DNA of 64,000 nucleotides from assembly GCF_026191915.1 (NCBI RefSeq), contig NZ_JAIMBY010000006.1, forward strand, positions 62,686 through 126,685, read 5' to 3'. The position numbers and the translations under genes were made by a program. A model generated the notes under the pieces. The model worked only from the letters and a program-made list of their open reading frames with translations, had not been told where the DNA came from and made no database searches. The stretch is from Acidiphilium sp. PA (GTDB taxonomy: Bacteria > Pseudomonadota > Alphaproteobacteria > Acetobacterales > Acetobacteraceae). This document shows positions 51,010 through 59,678 of this stretch, in pieces. How positions within the stretch are numbered: the stretch's first letter is position 1; every line of letters begins with the position of its first letter.

Positions 51010-51792
51010 TCACAACTGCGTCAGCGTGTTCAACATCTGGTTCGACGTCGTGATCACCTTGCTGTTCATCTCGTAGGCGCGCTGGGCCGTGATCAGGTCG
51101 GTGATTTCGCTGACGACATTGACGTTCGAGTTTTCCACGAAACCCTGCTGGACCGAGCCGAAACCGGGCGAACTCGGCACCGCCGTCACCGGCGAGCCGG
51201 ATGCCGCGGTCTGGATGAACAGATTGCCGCCCTGTGCTTCGAGCCCCGCATCGTTCGGGAAGGCCGCGAGCTGGAGCTGGCCGACGGTTTGCGGCGCCGT
51301 CTGCCCCGACAGGCTGACCTGCACCTGCCCCGACGCGTTGATCGTCACGTTGGTGGCATTGGACGGGATCTGGATGCCCGGCTGCACGATATAACCATCG
51401 GCCGTCACGATTTCACCGCTCGGCGACAGGCCGAACGTGCCATCCCGCGTATAGGCCGTCTGACCGGATGGCAGCGTGACCTGAAACCACCCGTTCCCCG
51501 AAATGGCGAGATCGAGCGAATTATTGGTCTGCTGCAGATTGCCTTGCTGATCGATGCGATAGATCGCCGCCGTCTTGACGCCGAGACCGATCTGGGTGCC
51601 GGAAGGCACGATCGTGCCGGCATCCGAACTGTTCGAACCGGCGCGCCGCAGATCCTGATACAGCAGGTCCTGAAACTCGACCCGCTGGCGTTGATATCCG
51701 GTCGTGGTCATGTTGGCGATGTTGTTGGCGATGACTTCAACATTGGTCTGCTGAGCCTGCATGCCGGTTGCCGCGATATCGAGAGCGCGCAT
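51010..51792 (-). CDS. flgG: Flagellar distal rod protein FlgG
   Basis: Distal rod protein of 260 residues. The N-terminal rod motif is MRALDIAATGMQAQQTNVEV with ANNIANMTTTGYQRQR. The central region has ISGNGWFQVTLPSG and YTRDGTFGLSPSGEIVTADG. The C-terminal heptad region (ITDLITAQRAYEMNSKVITT, then LNTLTQL) is typical. It lies 4 nt before flgA and 26 nt after flgF. Confidence 0.96.
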   Translation of the reverse strand: MRALDIAATGMQAQQTNVEVIANNIANMTTTGYQRQRVEFQDLLYQDLRRAGSNSSDAGTIVPSGTQIGLGVKTAAIYRIDQQGNLQQTNNSLDLAISGNGWFQVTLPSGQTAYTRDGTFGLSPSGEIVTADGYIVQPGIQIPSNATNVTINASGQVQVSLSGQTAPQTVGQLQLAAFPNDAGLEAQGGNLFIQTAASGSPVTAVPSSPGFGSVQQGFVENSNVNVVSEITDLITAQRAYEMNSKVITTSNQMLNTLTQL

Positions 51793-51818
51793 TCATGATC
51801 TCCAAAAAAGCGTAAAAA

Positions 51819-52562
51819 TTAGCTGGTGGTCGCGCCGAGAATCTTGCTGATCGCCGACTGATCGCGCGCTCTTTCCGCCGTGACGAATTGTGCGATCATG
51901 CGGAAATTCTGACTGGCCTCGATCATTTTGGTGATTTCGACGATGGGCTGAACATTCGAACCCTCGAGCGCGCCTTGCACGATACCAGGCGTCGCACTCG
52001 GCACGGGTGGCACCGTCGTTTGAAACAGATTGCCCCCCGAGGCCTTGAGCGTTTGCGGGTCGGGAACGGTCACGACGCCGACCTGACCGATGATGCCCTG
52101 CGCCGTGCTGATCGTGCCATCCGCCGCGATCGTCAGTGTGCCGCTTTGTGGGGGGACGGTGATCGGCTGGCCTCCGGGGTCAAGCAGCGCATCGCCCGAG
52201 GCATTGGCGATCGTGCCGTTCGGTAACAGGCCGAACCGGCCGTCGCGGGTCAGGCGCGGGCCATTGGCGGTCGCCACCGTGAAATAGCCGCCGCCCGGCA
52301 ACGCCAGATCGAGCGGGTTGCCGGTCTGGTGCACGGGGCCCGGCCTGGCATCGCGCCACGTGCCGACGGCTTGGGTGTATGACAATTTCGATCCGCCCGG
52401 CGGCGCGGTGACGCCGCGCATTCGATCGATCCAGGCGGCGGATTCGAGGTGGGTGGCCTCGTAGCCCGGTGTCGCCACGTTGGCGATGTTGTTGGCGATC
52501 ACGTCCACCGTGCGGGACGCGGTAATCATGCGCGAAAGAATGATACTGGTTGTATTGTCCAT
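51819..52562 (-). CDS. flgF: Flagellar proximal rod protein FlgF
   Basis: Proximal rod protein of about 247 residues. It starts MDNTTSIILSRMITASRTVD with VIANNIANVATPGYEATHLE. The central LALPGGGYFTVATANGPRLT, with RDGRFGLLPNGTIAN, and the C-terminal LEGSNVQPIVEITKMIEASQ match the FlgF class. The ATG at 52562 is preferred over an in-frame ATG 54 nt upstream because it fits the family N-terminus. First gene of the operon; it is divergent from imuA. Confidence 0.94.
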   Translation of the reverse strand: MDNTTSIILSRMITASRTVDVIANNIANVATPGYEATHLESAAWIDRMRGVTAPPGGSKLSYTQAVGTWRDARPGPVHQTGNPLDLALPGGGYFTVATANGPRLTRDGRFGLLPNGTIANASGDALLDPGGQPITVPPQSGTLTIAADGTISTAQGIIGQVGVVTVPDPQTLKASGGNLFQTTVPPVPSATPGIVQGALEGSNVQPIVEITKMIEASQNFRMIAQFVTAERARDQSAISKILGATTS

Positions 52563-52698
52563 CAGCCCTGTCACCGTTTTGGGGACGTATCGTGTCGTTC
52601 GTCTGAGACGGATCATGACGATGAAAACTTAAGAATCACCTAAAGCGCCCTATGTTTTTTTGCCGTGTAGATATCCGCGGTCGATCCGGCGCGCGCCC

Positions 52699-52727
52699 TT
52701 GACTCCTGCAAAAACTAGAACAAAATA
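52699..52727 (+). promoter_or_regulatory. Candidate sigma-70 promoter of the imuA cassette
   Basis: TTGACT at 52699-52704 is separated by 17 bp from AAAATA at 52722-52727. The -10 is poor but lies inside the SOS box, as expected for LexA-repressed promoters. Transcription would start close to 52734. Confidence 0.5.
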
Positions 52728-52732
52728 AGAAC
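52718..52732. promoter_or_regulatory. Alphaproteobacterial LexA (SOS) box
   Basis: GAACAAAATAAGAAC is an exact GAAC-N7-GAAC, the reverse complement of the alphaproteobacterial LexA site GTTC-N7-GTTC. It overlaps the candidate -10 of the imuA-imuB-dnaE2 promoter, and such cassettes are well-known members of the SOS regulon. Confidence 0.9.
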
Positions 52733-52849
52733 ATGGTACACCGCTCTCCATCAATGATCCGACCCGGGCGCGATCGGTCCGGCGCTCAGGACACGGATGA
52801 TGCCGCGTCGAGCCCTGATCCCGCTCGGCGTTTCCCAATGGAGTCCTTC

Positions 52850-53410
52850 ATGCGTGGCGCCGTGCACGACATTGCCGGCGGCGATGCCGTTTTGGGATTT
52901 GCGGTGGTGTGCCTGGCCGGCACGGTCGGCGTGCCGATCCTGTGGACCGGCTGCCGGCTCGATCTGTATCCGCCCGGTCTGGCCTGGTGCGCGCTCGACC
53001 CCGCGCGGGTGATCCTGGCTGAAACGCCGCATGAATGTGAACGGCTGGGCGCACTCGAAATCGCGCTGCGCGGCGGCATGCACGGGGTTGCGATGGTCGA
53101 GACCGTGTCCCGCCTCGCCGCACGCCGCTTGTCCCTGGCGGCTCGCAGCGGCGGGGGGATCGGCCTGATCCTGCGTCAGCGCAGTGCCAGCGACTCAACC
53201 GCCTTCGCCGCCCGATGGCGCATCAGTACGGCACGCTCCGGGCCGGATGGCGCGGCGCGCTGGTACGCGCAATTGCTCTACGCACGGGGCATGCCCCCGG
53301 GTGTTTTTATGGTCGAGGTCGATCGCCATGCATCGCCGCCTGCTCTCGTTATGGTTCCCCGGCATCACCCGACCGCCGGACCCGGCGCATGGCGACAGCG
53401 GGCCGGATGA
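52850..53410 (+). CDS. imuA: SOS mutagenesis accessory protein ImuA
   Basis: RecA-like accessory protein of the ImuA-ImuB-DnaE2 translesion complex. The conserved region starts at MRGAVHDIAGGDAVLGFAVV and includes WTGCRLDLYPPGLA, ILAETPHECERLGALEIALR, and LILRQRSASDSTAFAARWRI. An ATG at 52850 has GGAG 6 nt upstream and starts at the conserved block (186 residues). In-frame ATGs at 52733, 52754 and 52838 are alternatives, but 52733 directly abuts the LexA box. It overlaps imuB by 83 nt. Confidence 0.82.
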   Translation: MRGAVHDIAGGDAVLGFAVVCLAGTVGVPILWTGCRLDLYPPGLAWCALDPARVILAETPHECERLGALEIALRGGMHGVAMVETVSRLAARRLSLAARSGGGIGLILRQRSASDSTAFAARWRISTARSGPDGAARWYAQLLYARGMPPGVFMVEVDRHASPPALVMVPRHHPTAGPGAWRQRAG

Positions 53411-54629
53411 ACCCGATCTGTATGCGCTCGCTTTATGGTGCCAGGCTTTCACGCCGCTCACCGCGGTCGATCCGCCCGATGGCGTCCTGCTCGATATCAC
53501 CGGCTGCGCGCATCTGTTCGGTGGCGAGGCCGGGTTGCGGGCGAGGCTTGCCGCACTCTGGCCACAGGCAAGGCTCGCAATCGCCGATACCGCCGCCGCC
53601 GCCTGGGCGCTGGCGCGCTATGGCCAGGCTGATACGCAGCCCCTCGCCGGGTTGCCGCTCGCGGCCCTGCGCGTCCCCGATGGCATGATCGCGCGGCTGC
53701 GCCGGCTCGGTATCAGGCGGATCGGTGAGTTGGCTGCATTGTCGCGCGGCGAGATCAGGGCGGGGTTCGGCGCCGATCTGTCGCTCAGGCTCGATCGTCT
53801 GTTCGGGCGTGCACCGGAAGCGATGCTGTTCCTGAGCGCGCCGGCGTCGTACCGGGAGGTCGAATATCACGCCGAACCCTTGCTGGCGGCAGAGCAATTG
53901 CAGGCGGCGCTGGCGCGGCTCGCGCATAAACTATGCGCGGGCCTGGCGGCGGCCGACCTGGGCCTGGTCGGCCTGAAAACCGGGTTTCACCGCATCGATG
54001 CCCGCGTGATCGAGGAGCGCATCGGGTTTGCCGCACCGACGCGTGATGCGCACCATGTCATTCGCCTGTTGTGCGAGCGCCTGCAGGCCGTGGACCCCGG
54101 CTTTGGCGTCGAAGCCATCGTGCTTTCCGCCGAAACCGCCCCGCTGGCGATGACCCAGCCCGAACTCGGCGGTGCCGCCGCCCCGCATCACGCGCGCACG
54201 ATCGACCGGTTGATGCGTCGCGTCCGCCTGTCCCGGTTCGCGCCGGATCAGACGCATATCCCGGAATTCGCCGCACACCGCGTGCCGGTCACCACGCCGG
54301 AATCGCAGTGGTCCGCCCCCAGCCATCCCCGCCCGCTGCGCCTGTTCGAACGGCCGGAACCGATCGCGGTGATCGCGCCGGTGCCCGACGATCCACCCCG
54401 CATGATGCAGTGGCGCGGCGGGAGCCATCGGGTGGTCCGCGCAACCGGGCCCGAGCGCATCGCGCGTGACTGGTGGCGTCATGATCCGCCGGCCGTCCGC
54501 CCGGAAGCGGAGCGGGTACGCGATTATTACGTGATCGAAGACGAGGCCGGCCAGCGCTTCTGGGTGTTCCGCGCCGGGCTGCACGCGGGCGAGGCCGCAC
54601 CGCGGTGGTTCATCCACGGGCTGTTCTGA
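53328..54629 (+). CDS. imuB: ImuB, inactive Y-family polymerase-like protein
   Basis: A Y-family polymerase homologue of 433 residues that bridges ImuA, DnaE2 and the sliding clamp. It starts MHRRLLSLWFPGITRPP and has AVDPPDGVLLDITGCAHLFG, with only part of the acidic catalytic set, as is usual for ImuB. The C-terminus (RDYYVIEDEAGQRFWVFRAG, then WFIHGLF) is characteristic. It is somewhat shorter than many ImuB proteins (about 500). Its stop overlaps the dnaE2 ATG (TGATG). Confidence 0.88.
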   Translation: MHRRLLSLWFPGITRPPDPAHGDSGPDEPDLYALALWCQAFTPLTAVDPPDGVLLDITGCAHLFGGEAGLRARLAALWPQARLAIADTAAAAWALARYGQADTQPLAGLPLAALRVPDGMIARLRRLGIRRIGELAALSRGEIRAGFGADLSLRLDRLFGRAPEAMLFLSAPASYREVEYHAEPLLAAEQLQAALARLAHKLCAGLAAADLGLVGLKTGFHRIDARVIEERIGFAAPTRDAHHVIRLLCERLQAVDPGFGVEAIVLSAETAPLAMTQPELGGAAAPHHARTIDRLMRRVRLSRFAPDQTHIPEFAAHRVPVTTPESQWSAPSHPRPLRLFERPEPIAVIAPVPDDPPRMMQWRGGSHRVVRATGPERIARDWWRHDPPAVRPEAERVRDYYVIEDEAGQRFWVFRAGLHAGEAAPRWFIHGLF

Positions 54630-57600
54630 TGCTCTACGCCGAACTCGCCGCCGCCAGCGCCTTCAGCTTTCTCGAAGGCGCCTCATCCCCGGAGGAACTG
54701 GTCGATCAGGCCAAGGCGCTCGGTCTCGCGGCGATCGGCATCGCTGACCGCAACAGCGTCGCGGGCGTGGTGCGCGCCTATCGGGCCGCACGGGGCGCCG
54801 ATCTGCGTCTGCTGGTGGGAGCGCGGCTCTGCTTTGCCGATGCGCCGGACATCCTCTGCTACCCCGAACATCGCGCCGCCTGGGGGCGGCTGTGCCGGTT
54901 GCTCAGCCTTGGCAAATCGCGCGCGAAAAAAGGCGAATGCCGCCTGTTCGCCGCCGATCTGGCCGGAAACGCCACGGGCCAGCGCCTCATTATGATGCCG
55001 CCCGATCGGCTCGACGATAGGTTCGCGGCCCAGTGCCACCGGCTCGCGGCCGATTTTCCCGGCCGCATCCATCTCGCCGCGCGCCGCCGCTATGCGCCGG
55101 ACGATGCCGCCCATCTTGCCGCTCTGGCACGCCTCGCCGCCGCGGCGCGGATCGGGTTGATCGCGGTGAACGATGTGCTGTACCACGCGCCGCACCGCCG
55201 GCCCCTGCAGGATGTGCTGCGCTGCATCCGCCTCGGCTGCACGATCGAACAGGCCGGCACCAGGCTGGAGCCGCATGGCGAGCGCCACCTCAAGCCCGCC
55301 GCTGAAATGACCCGCCTGTTTCGCGGCCACGCGGCGGCGATCGCGGCCCAGGCCGAGGTGCTCGATGCGGTGCGTTTCACGCTCGATGAACTGCGCTACG
55401 ACTATCCCGATGAGCCAATTCCGCCCGGTGTGACGCCGGATGCCCATCTGGCCGCACTCGCCTGGGCAGGCGCCGCCGCGCGCTACCCGGCCGGCATTCC
55501 TGAAAAAATCCGCGCCACCATCGCCCGCGAACTCGTGCTGATCGCCCAACTCGACTACGCGCGCTATTTCCTGACGGTGCACGATATCGTCGCCTACGCG
55601 CGCAGCCAGGGCATTCTCTGCCAGGGGCGCGGCTCGGCGGCTAATTCGGCGGTGTGCTACGCGCTCGGCATCACCGCGGTCGATCCCGCCGAGATCGACC
55701 TGCTGTTCGAGCGGTTCGTCTCGGCCGAACGGCGCGAACCGCCGGATATCGATGTCGATTTCGAACATGAACGCCGTGAGGAGGTGGTTCAATATATATA
55801 TCGCCGCTACGGCCGCGAAAACGCGGCAATCGCCGCAACCGTCATTCATTACCGGCCGCGCAGCGCGATTCGCGAAGTCGGCAAGGTACTCGGGCTGCCC
55901 GAGCCGGCGCTCGCCGCGCTGGCGGCGCAAAGCTGGAATCCCGGCGATGAGCTCTGGCCCGATGAGCGGGTGATCGAGGCCGGGCTCGATCCCGCGGCGG
56001 CCAAGGTCCGCCGCACGATCGAGCTTGCGCGCGATCTGGTGAATCTGCCGCGCCATCTGTCCCAGCATGTCGGCGGTTTCATCCTGACGCGTGACCGGCT
56101 GGACGAGACCGTCCCGATCGGGCCCGCTGGCATGCCGGGCCGCAGTTTCATCGAGTGGGACAAGGACGATATCGATGCGCTGGGCATGATGAAGGTCGAT
56201 ATCCTGGCGCTCGGCATGCTCACCTGCATTCGCAAATGCTTTGCCATGCTGGGCATTCCCGGCCTCGCGGACGTGCCGCGCGAGGATGCGCGGGTTTACG
56301 ACATGCTGTGCACCGGCGATTCCATCGGCGTGTTCCAGGTGGAAAGCCGCGCGCAGATGAACATGCTGCCGCGGCTGAAGCCCCGGGCGTTCTACGATCT
56401 GGTCATCGAGGTCGCGATCGTTCGGCCCGGCCCGATCCAGGGTGACATGGTGCATCCCTATCTGCGCCGCCGCCAGGGGTTGGAAGATCACGAATTACCA
56501 GGGCCGCACCCGCAGTACGGTCACCCCGACGAACTCAGGCGCGTGCTCGGCCGCACCCTCGGCGTGCCCCTGTTTCAGGAACAGGCGATGCGGATCGCCA
56601 TCGAGGCGGCCAAATTCACGCCCGAGGAAGCCAATGCCCTGCGCCGCGCGATGGCGACGTTCCGCAACATCGGCACGATCCACAAATTCCAGGCGCAGAT
56701 GGTCGAAGGCATGGTCGCGCGCGGCTATGAGCGCGATTTCGCCGAACGCTGCTTCAAGCAGATCGAAGGCTTCGGCACCTACGGGTTTCCCGAAAGCCAT
56801 GCCGCGAGCTTTGCCCATCTGGTCTATGTCTCGGCCTGGCTGAAATGCCATCATCCGGCCGAATTCGCGGCCGCTCTGCTGAATTCGCAGCCGATGGGCT
56901 TCTACGCCCCTGCGCAGATCGTGCGCGATGCGCGCGCGCACGGCGTTGCGGTGCGCGCCGCCGATATCAACGCGAGCGATTGGGATTGCACGATCGAGCA
57001 TGGTGCCCTCCGGCTGGGTCTGCGGCTGATCGATGGTTTTCATGCCGATTGGGCGCAGCAGATCATCGCCGGGCGCGGCGAAGGCTACGCCACACCGGCC
57101 GATCTGCAACGCCTGCCGCGCCCCGCCCTCGACAAACTCGCCGATGCCGGTGCCTTGCGGAGCCTGGGGTTCGATCGTCGCACCTCCCTTTGGCGCGTCG
57201 GCGTGATGGAAGACGAGGTCTTGCCCTTATTCACCGATGCGCCGCACAGCAGCGTCACGCCCGCCCTGCCGCCGATGAGCGCGGGTGAACACGTCACCGC
57301 GGATTACCGCATCACCGGCCTGTCGCTGCGCGCCCACCCGATGGCGCTGCTGCGGCACAAACCAGCGCTCGCCGATGCGCGCCCCTGTGCTGATACGGCG
57401 ACCGCGGCCGATCATTCGCGCATCGATCTGGCCGGCGTCGTGGTCGTGCGCCAGCGCCCCGGCAGCGCCAAGGGTACCGTGTTCATCACGATCGAGGATG
57501 AAACCGGCATCGCCAACCTGATCGTCTGGCCGGCGCATGTCCTGACCTATCGCGCCGTCATCATCGGCGCCGCGCTGATCCGCGCGCGGGGCAGGGTGCA

Positions 57601-57835
57601 GCGCAGCGCTGAAGGTGTGGTGCATGTCGTGGTCGAGTCGCTGGCTGATCTGTCGGACCTGATCGGCACGCTCGACCTGCCGCGCGCCCGCGCCGATGAA
57701 ATGCCGCCACCCGAGCCCGCACGCCGCGCAACCGTCGACAATTCCCCTCATGCCCGTCCGGGAGGCGCGCCCCATGCCCGTCCCGGACATCCCCGTCATC
57801 AGCGGATCATACGCAAGAGCCGTGATTTTCACTGA
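54629..57835 (+). CDS. dnaE2: Error-prone DNA polymerase DnaE2 (ImuC)
   Basis: C-family polymerase of 1068 residues for SOS translesion synthesis. An N-terminal PHP domain begins MLYAELAAASAFSFLEGASS with DQAKALGLAAIGIADRNSVA. The palm motif is PPDIDVDFEHERREEVVQYI (catalytic Asp pair, about residues 372-378). Further family segments are QVESRAQMNMLPRLKPRAFY and GQGRGSAANS-like CQGRGSAANSAVCYALGI. The C-terminal OB domain contains GTVFITIEDETGIANLIVWP. The ATG at 54629 overlaps imuB's stop. Confidence 0.95.
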   Translation: MLYAELAAASAFSFLEGASSPEELVDQAKALGLAAIGIADRNSVAGVVRAYRAARGADLRLLVGARLCFADAPDILCYPEHRAAWGRLCRLLSLGKSRAKKGECRLFAADLAGNATGQRLIMMPPDRLDDRFAAQCHRLAADFPGRIHLAARRRYAPDDAAHLAALARLAAAARIGLIAVNDVLYHAPHRRPLQDVLRCIRLGCTIEQAGTRLEPHGERHLKPAAEMTRLFRGHAAAIAAQAEVLDAVRFTLDELRYDYPDEPIPPGVTPDAHLAALAWAGAAARYPAGIPEKIRATIARELVLIAQLDYARYFLTVHDIVAYARSQGILCQGRGSAANSAVCYALGITAVDPAEIDLLFERFVSAERREPPDIDVDFEHERREEVVQYIYRRYGRENAAIAATVIHYRPRSAIREVGKVLGLPEPALAALAAQSWNPGDELWPDERVIEAGLDPAAAKVRRTIELARDLVNLPRHLSQHVGGFILTRDRLDETVPIGPAGMPGRSFIEWDKDDIDALGMMKVDILALGMLTCIRKCFAMLGIPGLADVPREDARVYDMLCTGDSIGVFQVESRAQMNMLPRLKPRAFYDLVIEVAIVRPGPIQGDMVHPYLRRRQGLEDHELPGPHPQYGHPDELRRVLGRTLGVPLFQEQAMRIAIEAAKFTPEEANALRRAMATFRNIGTIHKFQAQMVEGMVARGYERDFAERCFKQIEGFGTYGFPESHAASFAHLVYVSAWLKCHHPAEFAAALLNSQPMGFYAPAQIVRDARAHGVAVRAADINASDWDCTIEHGALRLGLRLIDGFHADWAQQIIAGRGEGYATPADLQRLPRPALDKLADAGALRSLGFDRRTSLWRVGVMEDEVLPLFTDAPHSSVTPALPPMSAGEHVTADYRITGLSLRAHPMALLRHKPALADARPCADTATAADHSRIDLAGVVVVRQRPGSAKGTVFITIEDETGIANLIVWPAHVLTYRAVIIGAALIRARGRVQRSAEGVVHVVVESLADLSDLIGTLDLPRARADEMPPPEPARRATVDNSPHARPGGAPHARPGHPRHQRIIRKSRDFH

Positions 57836-57907
57836 CCCTGATCGTCATCATAATCATTTGTTAATCATCCTCCGCCATAATCCGCTCGAAGGATGTGAGG
57901 ACGAAAA

Positions 57908-58420
57908 ATGGCTAAATCTCCGACGAGCACGAAACCCCAAGAGTCCGAGCCTGGCACAACCGGTGAGGCTGATGCTGCGGCGACCCCGAAAAAGCGCTCG
58001 AAACTGCTGTTGTTCGGCATTCCCGCGGCGGTCCTGTTGCTGATCGGCGGCGGGCTCTGGTTCAGCGGTATTCTTCCGCATCTTCTGCATGGCCATAAGC
58101 CGGTCGTTGCAACGGGGCCGGTATTCATCAAGATTCCTGAAATCGTCGCCAATCTGAACGTGCCGTCCGGTCAGGATTCCTACGCCAAGCTGGAAGCGAC
58201 CCTCGAATTATCCAGCAAGGCGTCGGTGTCCCAGGTGCAGCACGACATGCCGCGCATCATCGATGTGTTTCAGACCTATCTGCGCGCGATGCGTCCGAGC
58301 GAACTACGCGGCGCCTCCGGCACCTATCGATTGCGCGAAGCGTTGATCGACCGTGTGCGAATCGCGGTGTCACCCAACGTGGTCCGCAACGTCCTGTTCG
58401 AAGAACTGATCGTGCAATGA
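57908..58420 (+). CDS. fliL: Flagellar basal body-associated protein FliL
   Basis: Inner-membrane protein of 170 residues that supports stator function at the flagellar motor. A charged cytoplasmic N-terminus precedes one helix (LLLFGIPAAVLLLIGGGLWF). The periplasmic stomatin-like domain has VFIKIPEIVANLNVPSGQDS, YLRAMRPSELRGASGTYRLR and a C-terminal VRNVLFEELIVQ. GAGGA precedes the ATG. First gene of a likely four-gene operon. Confidence 0.93.
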   Translation: MAKSPTSTKPQESEPGTTGEADAAATPKKRSKLLLFGIPAAVLLLIGGGLWFSGILPHLLHGHKPVVATGPVFIKIPEIVANLNVPSGQDSYAKLEATLELSSKASVSQVQHDMPRIIDVFQTYLRAMRPSELRGASGTYRLREALIDRVRIAVSPNVVRNVLFEELIVQ

Positions 58421-58480
58421 TTGGCCGCTCCCGCTTCCTGATTTGATTTTCAACCAGACAACTCTCAACGGCAGGCGAAA

Positions 58481-58930
58481 ATGATCGAAATATTCACCCA
58501 TTATATTGGCTTGCTGAGCTGGCTTTTTCAAATTACCTTCTTTTGCGCTCTCCTGGTCTCACTGACTTACGCACGCCGCCTCGATCGCTTGCTGCGGCAG
58601 GTTCGGAGCGATCATGCCCTCCTGCAGTCGGCATTGCCACAGGTCGATCTGGCTCTGACGAAAGCCGCGGCTGCGACCGATCGTCTGATGCATGATCTGC
58701 GCCGTACCGAAACCGCGCTCGGTGAAGCAACCGAGTCCGGCGAAGCCATCACCCGGAAACTGGACGATTCCATCAGCCGCGCGGTTCAACTCCTGGCATC
58801 GCCTCCCAAACACACACCGCCTCCCGAGGTTGCGCACCAACCCGCCCCTGCGGTCACGCCCCGCACACCCGCAGGTTCAAAAAGCCGGGCCGAGCGCGAT
58901 CTGGCGAGGATGTTGATTGATGCCACGTGA
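58481..58930 (+). CDS. DUF6468 flagella-associated protein
   Basis: A 149-residue protein with one N-terminal helix (GLLSWLFQITFFCALLVSLT) and then a coiled-coil-like cytoplasmic part (ARRLDRLLRQVRSDHALLQS, TDRLMHDLRRTETALGEATE). The pattern and position between fliL and a MotE-like gene fit the DUF6468 family of alphaproteobacterial flagellar operons. The exact role is unknown. Its stop overlaps the next gene by 11 nt. Confidence 0.78.
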   Translation: MIEIFTHYIGLLSWLFQITFFCALLVSLTYARRLDRLLRQVRSDHALLQSALPQVDLALTKAAAATDRLMHDLRRTETALGEATESGEAITRKLDDSISRAVQLLASPPKHTPPPEVAHQPAPAVTPRTPAGSKSRAERDLARMLIDAT

Positions 58931-59678
58931 TAAAATAGCCGATGAGGAGTCGTTAATCCGCACCGAAGGGCACGATCTCCGGCAATCAAGGTCGCTGCGA
59001 TTTCTGCCCGGTCTCATCGTCCTGCTGATTGGGGTGATTGCGCTGAAGACGGCGACGCTGATCGAAATTTCCTTCGCTCAGGCTGCGCCTACGGCGCCGC
59101 CGGCCACTGCTGCCGCACCGCCATCCGCAGGCGCGGCTCAGGCATCAGCGAAACAGTCATCGGCGCGGTATCGACCCGTGAGCAACTGGACCGATCGCCC
59201 GCCGCCGCCGCCGATGTGCCGTCCGGACCCGGTGAGCGAGGCCGGTGAGACCAAAATTCTCCTGCATCTTAAGGCGCGTGAAGTGGCATTGGCCGCACGT
59301 GCCAAGGCTCTCGACCAGGAACAACTGCAGCTCGATGCAACCAAGGCCGCGCTGGCGCGTCAGGTCGCTGCCCTGAAACCGCTGGCGGCGCGGCTCGAAG
59401 CGATGAACACCGCACAGCACAGGGCGGACGAGGCAAAATGGGCATCGCTGGTCGCCACCTACGGCGCGATGGACCCACGCAGCGCGGCGCGCATTTTCGA
59501 CGGACTCGATCCGACAATCGTTTTCCATGTCCTGAAGCATATGAATAACCGTAAATCGGCCGCTATTCTTGCGGGCATGTCGCCGGCCACCGCGCAGGCG
59601 ATCACGGAACGCCTCGCTGGCAGCCCGGTACAAGCCATACAGCCGGCCAATGCATTGCTGCCGGATGGCGCGCCATGA
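58920..59678 (+). CDS. MotE-like flagellar protein
   Basis: A 252-residue protein. An N-terminal hydrophobic segment (FLPGLIVLLIGVIALKTATL) is followed by an Ala/Pro-rich linker, a coiled coil (LKAREVALAARAKALDQEQL), and a MgtE-N-like domain (YGAMDPRSAARIFDGLDPTI, then LKHMNNRKSAAILAGMSPAT). This matches the MotE chaperone-like proteins that stabilise MotC/MotB-type stator factors in alphaproteobacteria. ATG at 58920; it overlaps the following gene by 4 nt. Confidence 0.82.
   Translation: MPRDKIADEESLIRTEGHDLRQSRSLRFLPGLIVLLIGVIALKTATLIEISFAQAAPTAPPATAAAPPSAGAAQASAKQSSARYRPVSNWTDRPPPPPMCRPDPVSEAGETKILLHLKAREVALAARAKALDQEQLQLDATKAALARQVAALKPLAARLEAMNTAQHRADEAKWASLVATYGAMDPRSAARIFDGLDPTIVFHVLKHMNNRKSAAILAGMSPATAQAITERLAGSPVQAIQPANALLPDGAP

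Noticed and set aside
54683-56491. Minus-strand open frame of 602 codons opposite dnaE2
   Set aside because: It is antisense to well-conserved polymerase motifs and carries no domain of its own.
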